In this document: piece by piece, positions 8,101-13,586 of the stretch | Layout: each line of letters starts with the position of its first letter | How positions within the stretch are numbered: position 1 is the first letter of the stretch | Source: JBLIRR01 sp049472395 | GTDB lineage: Bacteria > SZUA-182 > DTGQ01 > JBLIRR01 | NCBI GenBank assembly: GCA_049472395.1 | Contig: JBLIRR010000078.1 | Coordinates: 1 to 13,586, forward strand | Length of the DNA stretch: 13,586 bases | Direction of reading: 5' to 3' | The notes under the pieces: generated by a model | Told to the model about the DNA's origin: nothing | The model's input: only the letters and a program-made list of their open reading frames with translations | The model's database searches: none | Program-made: the position numbers and the translations under genes

Positions 8101-10224
8101 GGTCATAAATATGCTGTTTTAGCCCTTACTATCACACCAGATGGCCGCCGGGCTGTATCTGCTGGTGATGACAAAACCATACGAGTATGGGATTTCCAGA
8201 AAGGCAATTGCTCTCATATTCTTAGAGGGGATATGAGATCTGTCACTTCTGTAGCGTTATCTCTAAATGGAAGCCAATTACTATCAAATAGCAAGGATAG
8301 GAGTTTACGTTTATGGAATATTGACGAAAAAACTTATTCAGACTCTGTTTCCCTTTCCCCCAAAAATGCATATTTAATAAGAGCCATAGCAATGACAGAG
8401 GATGGTCGATTTGGATTTGCCGCTGAAGCACAACTTATACGAGTATGGGATATTAAGCATAGACAATATCTCGGTCATCTATCTACGGTTCACAATGGGT
8501 CAGGGGATTTAACTAGTGTCGCAATTACGCCAAATGGTCAGCGATTGATTGCAGGTGATACACATGGAAATATACACCTGTGGATTCTCGACCCAGGACA
8601 TCCTGAGACACAGCTCCCATTAAAAACACTTTCTCAAGTTACAGGACAGATAGATACTGTTGCAATTACTCCAGATGGCAAATGGGCTTTATCAGGAAGT
8701 CGTGACGGCTCTATACGCCTATGGGATCTTTGTGGTGAGACAAAAAGGCAAGAACCCGATATGCATGGAATGATTAATACTCTCACCATAGTGCCAGGCG
8801 AAGCAAAAGTTATCTCTTCTGGTGCCGATACCTCAATCCGACTATGGGACCTTCATACTGCAAAATGTTTACGCACTTTCTGTGGGCACAGTGATGCAAT
8901 TTCAGATTTTGATATCACGTCAGATGAAAAGATTCTGGTTTCCGGAAGCAGTGATAATACGCTGCGAATCTGGGACATTGAAAGTGGAAAATGTCTTAAG
9001 ACTCTACATGGCCACACAGGCACTGTCAACAAGGTGTGTATCACTGCTGACGGCAAGCGTACAATATCTTCAAGCGACGATGAAACATTACGGTTTTGGG
9101 ATCTGTCGGACGGCAAGGAACTTCAAGTTTTCTACAAGCACTCCGGCGGAATAACAGCATTGGTTCTTACCCCTGATGGACGACGCGCTATCTCAGGATC
9201 GTATAAAAAATTAAGTTTAAATAAACCAACTGCAAATCTGTTCATATGGGACCTTGCCTCGCAATCCCCTAACTTTCCGCTCTACTGGCAATTCCAGACT
9301 TCGAATGTAGAAGATCTTTTTGTTACTTCTGACGGCAGCTATGCAGTTGCGCGTGGAGAAGGCAATATATGGGCACGGTGGGATTTGAAGACAACAACCT
9401 GCATTGAGGACACCGAGAAATACAACAACATTTTCCTTCTCCCAGATGGACAACATGCTCTTGTTCTAAAACGGGATAATACATTATGGCAAAGAAACCT
9501 TAAAACTGGCGATAATTTAAAACGTTTCACTATCCAACCACCAGATCTTAGAATTTTACAGTTCACACAAGATGGATCTTATGCAATCTCGCTTGCATCA
9601 GACACTATTCTTCATATCTGGAATCTAAATGATGGAAAAACTGCTTTATCCTACCTATCCCGCAGTGGTCCCATACAGACAATCGCACTACACGAACCCT
9701 ACCTGGTAGTGGGTACTGCATCAGGCAGAATTGATTTTCTTTATATTGAAAATTTTGCTTCCTGCAGGGCTCCAGTAGTAACCCCCACACGTCTATGGTA
9801 CTTCGGAGAGGATACAGAATCAGGATACTGGGACGAAAAACTGACTGCTCGCTGCCATCATTGTGGAATACGTTTTTCTATATCGTCAGAAAGTGAAAAT
9901 AAGGCACGAGAAGAAGATAAAAAGGAAGCTGGTGCCCAGAAAATTGTATGCCCCCATTGCAACAATGAACTCGTAAAGAATACAGTAATCTGTGACAATC
10001 GGGAGACATTGGTCTACGCACGACAGCATATTCCCTCTACAATTACACATTTAATGTCCGATATATCATCCAGGGATGCCGTAAAGCTTAAACTACCACC
10101 GGGAACAACTAAAATCATAAAAATAAAAATCAATTGTGGAAAAATGGTTACCGAATATACAGAAAATGGAATCATTAATATGTTCCAAAAAGAGCCTTAT
10201 GATGACGATTCTGATAATTCTTAG
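5131..10224 (+). CDS. Giant STAND-type ATPase: DUF4062 - NACHT-like - two WD40 propellers - zinc ribbon
   Basis: Length is about 1697 residues from the ATA at 5131 (1679 from ATG 5185). DUF4062 (residues about 8-115) shows VFISSTFRDMHAERD, DLRWGATEEE (50-58) and FFVCILGNRYGWVP (78-91). A linker leads to FIGRTELL and an NTPase with Walker A GTPGCGKS (317-324) and Walker B IILMDGFNQLD (Asp432). Helical and winged-helix-like regions follow. From about 902 to 1543 there are roughly 15 WD40 units, e.g. GHTESVECLSLTPDG and DKTIRLWE; the last five are degenerate. The tail has CHHC (1575-1578) and CPHC (1607-1610), a probable zinc ribbon. The same DUF4062-NACHT-WD40 order occurs in TEP1/NWD1-type proteins and bacterial STAND regulators. 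By family, ligand binding to the WD40 part would drive ATP-dependent oligomerisation; this is inferred. No membrane segment is seen, so it is probably cytoplasmic. GC drops near 7380. Confidence 0.9.
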   Translation: MATKWKTVQVFISSTFRDMHAERDYLVKYVFPDIREWCERWKLHLVDVDLRWGATEEEMENGKVIDICLEQIDRSRPFFVCILGNRYGWVPKPDEVPNETRERYDRLQGKEDYSMTHLEIHHAVLEPLRSMDNLEDIPHAFFYFRDKVCLPAPETIEGWSDDERNEYQEAFFDEDPSYSDRLAKLKDKIQEHYENLGKQRNNPNEVKERTFNYKPKFDPNLLNPEDDNLKGRFTRESLRELGERVKEDLKKTISLQFQQRIATLSEKREEDTLETELDYHESFVENRTQLFIGRTELLAKLRDYVDSDSREILAVYGTPGCGKSALLAKFYRDLIEEQSKILLIPYFVGASPGSSALHSLLRRMCEEIFSKAGLKEHKETCLSEVCGQGEEAHKQREAIEKEYEIPFNVNKLSNTFKSFLEKTVRKTIILMDGFNQLDATNSAHELNWLPNQLPGNVKIIASTLEGKAKEALKNKTKSELEVTPLTDGERREIIQEMPSVFCKTLAEEHIQALLEKEETRNPLYLRVALEELRMYGGFGKRGEKLREYIATFPSDVVEMFVFMLDRLERDLEEEREDQRTCGIVGRVFCLLECSRYGLTIRELRELMGSIYERDTHQLILRQIRDYLQDRGGLIDFFHPVLSKAVRKNYLSNGEATEWHRELAEYFQTQPLYIEEGSDKARPRSRALEGEGDKIANIRKLVEQPKQQTDGGIWKGLKETLTELDFVYAKCQAGMAYDLIDDYAHAEFMWPGQEEKRKEEESRIKRIKTYIEEVTAYAKAWNNARDRHNIDPSQLPYPGSNEIPNIEYPSLVKIKFLKAEETKYTRDEWTDQECIRGWRIFVNNHLSALIYGKIPAFQLAYNSADSSPVSEAIEKRFKQGEFSNNFWLRLINRPAFLSQPSCIRIFEGHKNWVNSIAITPDAKLCVSASLDRTLRVWDITTGQCLNILEGHTESVECLSLTPDGCLVISGSRDKTIRLWETKTGQCVKMLKGHKYAVLALTITPDGRRAVSAGDDKTIRVWDFQKGNCSHILRGDMRSVTSVALSLNGSQLLSNSKDRSLRLWNIDEKTYSDSVSLSPKNAYLIRAIAMTEDGRFGFAAEAQLIRVWDIKHRQYLGHLSTVHNGSGDLTSVAITPNGQRLIAGDTHGNIHLWILDPGHPETQLPLKTLSQVTGQIDTVAITPDGKWALSGSRDGSIRLWDLCGETKRQEPDMHGMINTLTIVPGEAKVISSGADTSIRLWDLHTAKCLRTFCGHSDAISDFDITSDEKILVSGSSDNTLRIWDIESGKCLKTLHGHTGTVNKVCITADGKRTISSSDDETLRFWDLSDGKELQVFYKHSGGITALVLTPDGRRAISGSYKKLSLNKPTANLFIWDLASQSPNFPLYWQFQTSNVEDLFVTSDGSYAVARGEGNIWARWDLKTTTCIEDTEKYNNIFLLPDGQHALVLKRDNTLWQRNLKTGDNLKRFTIQPPDLRILQFTQDGSYAISLASDTILHIWNLNDGKTALSYLSRSGPIQTIALHEPYLVVGTASGRIDFLYIENFASCRAPVVTPTRLWYFGEDTESGYWDEKLTARCHHCGIRFSISSESENKAREEDKKEAGAQKIVCPHCNNELVKNTVICDNRETLVYARQHIPSTITHLMSDISSRDAVKLKLPPGTTKIIKIKINCGKMVTEYTENGIINMFQKEPYDDDSDNS

Positions 10225-10283
10225 AGAATCTCAACATTACGCTCATTATAGAGCAAGCGGACATATTTCCGATAATTATCAAA

Positions 10284-10293
10284 GGAGAGGAGG
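10284..10293 (+). promoter_or_regulatory. Strong double Shine-Dalgarno for the ankyrin gene
   Basis: GGAGAGGAGG lies 11 bases before ATG 10305, within an 80-base gap after the ATPase stop. A weak GCTC/GAGC stem (10241-10254) in the gap has no T-run, so it does not look like a terminator; co-transcription with the gene before is likely. Confidence 0.6.
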
Positions 10294-10304
10294 TTAATAT
10301 CATA

Positions 10305-12188
10305 ATGGGAAAGGGCAAAACACAACTAATAGACCAACTTACCGAAGGGCTGAGTTTGAGCATGAGTGAAATGACGAGCAGAGGGACTCAAATATACAGG
10401 GGCAGCACTCGTAAGGATATTGAAGTTGTTGGAGATTTCTTGCTTGATTTTGGCTTCAATGAATGCTATGAGTGGGCGTGCGTGTATGAAAGAGGATGCT
10501 GGATTTGCGAGGAAAATAATCTTCTGCTAACTGCCATAGTCCAGAGCCCTGAAACTAAAATGAAGGATATAGTTCTGGAAGTGGCACATACGGGGGGGCA
10601 GTTTCAGCAAGCATTTGAGCATTTTGAGGATCGATTTGGAAATAATCAGAAGATTGAAGGTTATAAGGAAAATAAGGAACCAAGAGTTCCTTCTGTTGAA
10701 GAGAGCAAGCGGGCAATTGTTGTTAATGCGGTTCAGGTGGCAAGCAAGTTGCTTAAATTGAGAGGTTCCATATTCTACAAGCCGATAGATATTGAAGAAG
10801 TGGAGACTCTTATGAATGATCACTATAATCGTTTTGCCACAGAGAACGACGTCCTGGGTGGTGCAGCATGCCTGATGCAAAGGCGCCTATTTGATCTAGA
10901 ATGGAATTCTGACCTTGATTGGTTTGGACACAACGATGAATTTACTGATGAAATGAGCAGTACGCTATGCCAGATCGGCGAGAAAATTTATCGAAAAAAG
11001 CTCCATTCCAAAGCAATAAATGCCCTGGAATGTTATCAATTGTCATCTGGCCTCAAACTTTCCTCCGAAGAATCGATCAATATGGTCATAACTGTTTGCT
11101 GGCTTGGTCACTCTGATATTCCATACGACGATTTGACATTGTGGAGAACTGCCCTGCCATACGCAGTCTTTCTCACCCACCTGAATCCAAAAAAGGACTA
11201 CGTTCCAGACCTGCTCTATAAAATCTGCAACCCTACAACATCCTCTTCTCTTACGAAAATGTGCAATCTAAAAGAAATTGATTTAATAAAAAAAACAAAA
11301 GATCTAGTTACAGATCTGGTTACTGAAGCAGGAAACGGTCACATTGAGAGGGTTAAGCAATTTTTCGCCCAGGGGGTCGATATTAATGTAAATACTAAAA
11401 ATAAAGATGGTTTTACAGCTTTGATGATGGCCTCAAGAAATGGTCACCAGGAGGTTGTCAAATTACTACTTGCCCGCGGCGCCGATGCGAATGTAAAGCA
11501 TGATGAAGGCGATTGGACAGCCTTGATGCTGGCGGCAACAAAAGGGAACATCGAAATAATCAAATCATTGCTTGATCAGGGCGCTCAAATAAATAGTGAA
11601 AGTGCAGATGATAAATCAGCGTTGAGCCTTGCGGCGGAATTCGGTCATCTTGAAACAGCCAAATTATTGCTTGCCAATGATGCTGAGGTTAATCCGAAAA
11701 AGCATGATAAAGGAACGCCTTTGATGTTTGCAGCACACAAAGGTCATGCTGAAATGGTTATATTATTGCTTGAACATGGTGCCGATGTGAATGCAAAGAC
11801 CCGGGATGGCTGGACAGCATTGTTGGATGCGTCTGATAACGGTTTTTATGAAGTTGTCAAATTATTGCTTGAACATGGTGCCGATGTTGACTATAAATAT
11901 ATGGGAGGTGGAACCGCTTTGATTTATGCATCAGAGAGTGGTCATCGAGAGGTGGTACAATTATTGCTCGAAAATGAAGCGGATATAAATATGAAAAATA
12001 ATGATGGTGTGACACCACTGATGCACGCCGTGAATAAAAACAGAATTGAGGTTGTGAGATTATTACTTGAGAAAGGCGCAGATTTAAATGTAAAAAATAT
12101 AGGTAACGAGACAGCTCTAATGCGCGCTTTGTTAAGAGGTTTCACTGAGGTTGCCGATCTATTAGTTGCTCACAGCAGAGAAACTTGA
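10305..12188 (+). CDS. Ankyrin-repeat protein with an unrecognised N-terminal domain
   Basis: The protein has 627 residues. Residues about 333-627 form roughly nine ankyrin repeats of about 33 residues, with canonical TALMMASRNGHQEVVKLLL and GADVNAKTRDGWTAL patterns. The last is a capping half repeat (ETALMRALLRGFTEVADLLV). Ankyrin stacks bind protein partners. Residues 1-330 are not recognised. They look alpha-helical and include an aromatic/Cys cluster (YEWACVYERGCWICEENN, about 53-70), AVQVASKLLKLRGSIFYKP, and a second helical block at about 225-320. No signal peptide, membrane span or known catalytic motif is seen. The start is well supported by the preceding GGAGAGGAGG. It follows the STAND ATPase by 80 bases and precedes the TPR gene by 83 bases, suggesting shared expression. 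It could be a client, scaffold or effector of the ATPase; that is inference. Confidence 0.85.
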   Translation: MGKGKTQLIDQLTEGLSLSMSEMTSRGTQIYRGSTRKDIEVVGDFLLDFGFNECYEWACVYERGCWICEENNLLLTAIVQSPETKMKDIVLEVAHTGGQFQQAFEHFEDRFGNNQKIEGYKENKEPRVPSVEESKRAIVVNAVQVASKLLKLRGSIFYKPIDIEEVETLMNDHYNRFATENDVLGGAACLMQRRLFDLEWNSDLDWFGHNDEFTDEMSSTLCQIGEKIYRKKLHSKAINALECYQLSSGLKLSSEESINMVITVCWLGHSDIPYDDLTLWRTALPYAVFLTHLNPKKDYVPDLLYKICNPTTSSSLTKMCNLKEIDLIKKTKDLVTDLVTEAGNGHIERVKQFFAQGVDINVNTKNKDGFTALMMASRNGHQEVVKLLLARGADANVKHDEGDWTALMLAATKGNIEIIKSLLDQGAQINSESADDKSALSLAAEFGHLETAKLLLANDAEVNPKKHDKGTPLMFAAHKGHAEMVILLLEHGADVNAKTRDGWTALLDASDNGFYEVVKLLLEHGADVDYKYMGGGTALIYASESGHREVVQLLLENEADINMKNNDGVTPLMHAVNKNRIEVVRLLLEKGADLNVKNIGNETALMRALLRGFTEVADLLVAHSRET

Positions 12189-12258
12189 AACAGTATATTG
12201 TGAATTTAATTTTAAGTGTTCAGGAAATACAGGTAAGAGAAATTGTTTAATATTATTT

Positions 12259-12266
12259 GGAGGTGA
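12259..12266 (+). promoter_or_regulatory. Shine-Dalgarno deciding the TPR gene start
   Basis: GGAGGTGA, nearly perfectly complementary to the 16S tail, ends 5 bases before ATG 12272. It decides against the upstream TTG at 12257, which overlaps it. Confidence 0.75.
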
Positions 12267-12271
12267 CTTTC

Positions 12272-12817
12272 ATGGGTTTCACAGATTGGTTTATGAAAGG
12301 AAAGGATTTTGAAAAAAATAGGAGGTTTAATGAGGCGATAGAATGTTATGACAAAGCCCTTGAAGTTTATCCTAAAAGCACGGAAGCTTTAGGGAGAAAG
12401 GGAGATGCTCTGGCATTACTCAGGAGATTTGAAGAAGCCATCGAATGTTTTGATGAGGCGCTTAGAATCAATCCGGAACTTCCGATAGTTCTGTGCAATA
12501 AAGGAACAGCGCTCTCAGATCTTGGAAGAGATAGTGAGGCAATCCTGATTCTTGACAAAGCTCTTGAGCTAGATCCCGCGATAAAGGAAGCATGGGTAAA
12601 TAAAGGAAATATCTTTGGAGAACTTCAAAAGTTTGATGAGGCGATGGAATGTTATGATAAAGCTATTGAAATTGATCCTCGATTTTCAAACGCCTGGGTG
12701 GGAAAAGGATTTGCACTCCTCGGCAAGTTACGTGACAATGAAGGACGGGAATGTTTAAGAAAAGCAATTGAACTTGATCCGACAAAGAAATCATTATTGT
12801 CACAGTACCTTCAATAG
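12272..12817 (+). CDS. Tetratricopeptide (TPR) repeat protein, five repeats
   Basis: The 181-residue protein consists almost entirely of five 34-residue TPRs. Examples are FNEAIECYDKALEVYPKS, FEEAIECFDEALRINPEL and FDEAMECYDKAIEIDPRF; each has the expected Gly/Ala-Tyr/Phe-Ala-Pro spacing. A nine-residue tail ends in SQYLQ. TPR solenoids are protein-protein adaptors, and there is no enzymatic domain. The ATG at 12272 is preferred over the in-frame TTG at 12257 because GGAGGTGA (12259-12266) sits 5 bases before it, which would place the TTG inside the ribosome site. No signal peptide or membrane segment is present. It is the third + strand gene of the cluster, 83 bases after the ankyrin gene, and probably gives another binding module for the same pathway; that role is inferred. 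Confidence 0.88.
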   Translation: MGFTDWFMKGKDFEKNRRFNEAIECYDKALEVYPKSTEALGRKGDALALLRRFEEAIECFDEALRINPELPIVLCNKGTALSDLGRDSEAILILDKALELDPAIKEAWVNKGNIFGELQKFDEAMECYDKAIEIDPRFSNAWVGKGFALLGKLRDNEGRECLRKAIELDPTKKSLLSQYLQ

Positions 12818-12861
12818 ATAAACTCCTCTTAGCTATTAAGGAAGAATCTAAAGCAAAAATC

Positions 12862-13223
12862 ATGAAAATTAAGTGGATATTAATGAAGAAGTTGTTCCGG
12901 GAATGGTAATTGGAATCCACTTAAACAATTTAAGAGACAGATTGAGGCGAAATTAAAAGGATTTTCAGGGGATGAAGAGACTCAGCCCTATGAATTAGAA
13001 AAATTTATCACTCAACTAGTTAAAGCGGATGAATTGGACCAAGAGATGATTTTAACGGATATCCTCTCTAATGAATTTGATGAGAAGATAATGCAGTTAA
13101 TAAAGAATGGAAACGAGGAGATGAAAAAAATCTAAGACCGCATTAATGCATGTAGCGTATTATGCAAAGCGGCCAGAAATAAAGAAAATGGCGGATAATG
13201 AAATTAAAAAGCGAGGAGGATAA
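12862..13223 (+). pseudogene. Small unrecognised gene broken by two single-base frameshifts
   Basis: Three + strand segments join into one plausible charged protein of about 112 codons from ATG 12883, or 119 from ATG 12862. Segment one reads MKKLFREW to a TAA at 12907. Dropping T12907 continues as NWNPLKQFKRQIEAKLKGFS, then DEETQPYELEKFITQLV and NEFDEKIMQLIKNGNEEMKK, to a TAA at 13133. Dropping one A from the seven-A run at 13124-13130 continues as SKTALMHVAYYAKRPEIKK and ends at GG-stop (13221-13223). The amphipathic, Lys/Glu-rich pattern persists across both joins, which favours one ancestral gene. No family is recognised. It lies 44 bases after the TPR gene, so it may be the last gene of the unit. 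Alternatives are sequencing errors, or slippage at the A7 run. Confidence 0.5.
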
Positions 13224-13586
13224 GGGCAAGCATTCGCTTTTTAACCCGTTAAGATGAATAATAAAAAATTTATTTATAATTTAAATAATTACAAAGAAAG
13301 GTTTGCAAAAGGGAGAGTATACGCCTTTTTTTATCCTTGAGTTCTCGGCAGATACTTTCTTCTACGGGCAATACGATTTGTTATTTTTACAAAATTATAC
13401 CAGGATTAATACTTCTATTCATTCTTTCCTCATACTAGGAGGCTGTCCTACAATTAAGGAGTAAAAAATCAGCATAACCGCCGATTGTCATCAAACAAAC
13501 AGAAAAAGTTCGACTAAAAAAGCTATTGATCGAACATAAGAAGGGCTAATTGGCAAATATAGGATTCTTTTTTTACAAAATAAGGG
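13224..13586. other. AT-rich non-coding tail of the window
   Basis: No supported gene is seen on either strand. A weak terminator-like hairpin is at 13307-13331. A perfect 5-bp hairpin TAGGA-GGCTG-TCCTA is at 13436-13450. A 23-codon open stretch after 13478 (reading PPIVIKQTEKVRLKKLLIEH) could be a transposase scrap but is too short to assign. Confidence 0.4.
13307..13331 (+). terminator. Weak Rho-independent-type terminator after the gene cluster
   Basis: AAAAGG (13307-13312) can pair with CCTTTT (13324-13329) around an 11-base loop, and the T run extends to 13332. The stem is short and A/T-rich, so it would be weak. Its place, about 85 bases after the last broken gene, suits the end of the + strand unit. 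Confidence 0.35.

Noticed and set aside
10231..10260. Terminator between the ATPase and ankyrin genes
   Set aside because: The GCTC/GAGC stem is only 4 bp with no T-run, so it does not support separation of the two genes.
12257..12271. TTG at 12257 as start of the TPR gene
   Set aside because: It overlaps the GGAGGTGA ribosome site that correctly serves the ATG at 12272.
13441..13570. Possible N-terminus of another transposase (PPIVIKQTEKVRLKKLLIEH)
   Set aside because: Only 23 open codons with stops on both sides and no family-specific motif; it cannot be assigned.
1..13586. tRNA or rRNA genes
   Set aside because: No cloverleaf with a T-loop motif and no rRNA-like segment was seen on either strand.

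Overview
The window is bacterial DNA: compact same-strand genes with Shine-Dalgarno sites, and relics of three bacterial insertion-sequence families. Composition is uneven and AT-rich overall. Taxonomy cannot be fixed from the sequence. Decayed IS21, IS91-like and IS66-like elements, surface-type proteins (beta-helix, C39-like peptidase) and very large WD40/ankyrin/TPR proteins together suggest a large-genome environmental bacterium such as a planctomycete or a desulfobacterial relative. That placement is inference.

Left part (1-5000) is an insertion-sequence graveyard. It opens with the 3' end of a papain-like (C39-type) peptidase gene on the + strand, closed by a strong bidirectional hairpin terminator. 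Facing it on the - strand is a 5'-truncated beta-helix surface protein. This is fused at about 1530-1550 to a truncated IS21-family istA, whose complete left end (to about 2417) carries repeated TGTGGATAAG-type motifs. An IS91-family (Y2/HUH) transposase lacking its N-terminus follows on + (2485-3354). Then comes about 730 bases of AT-rich non-coding DNA with small hairpins, a second IS91-type C-terminal scrap (4082-4369), and on the - strand an IS66-like transposase N-terminus with an in-frame stop (4612-4995).

Right part (5131-13223) is a run of + strand genes, probably one transcription unit. First is a giant STAND-type ATPase of about 1697 residues: DUF4062, NACHT-like NTPase, two tandem WD40 propellers, and a C-terminal zinc ribbon. 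It appears to start at a non-canonical AUA codon. Second is a 627-residue protein with an unrecognised N-terminal half followed by about nine ankyrin repeats. Third is a 181-residue protein of five TPRs. Last is a small gene of about 112 codons that reads through only if two single-base frameshifts are corrected.

How they might work together (inference): WD40, ankyrin and TPR modules are protein-binding scaffolds, and a STAND NTPase is a ligand-triggered switch. The set looks like a sensor/scaffold cassette, possibly defence or self/non-self signalling, in a DNA-exchange hotspot. No recognisable nuclease, protease or TIR effector is visible, so any effector would have to be the DUF4062 domain, the unknown N-terminal domain of the ankyrin protein, or the small broken gene.
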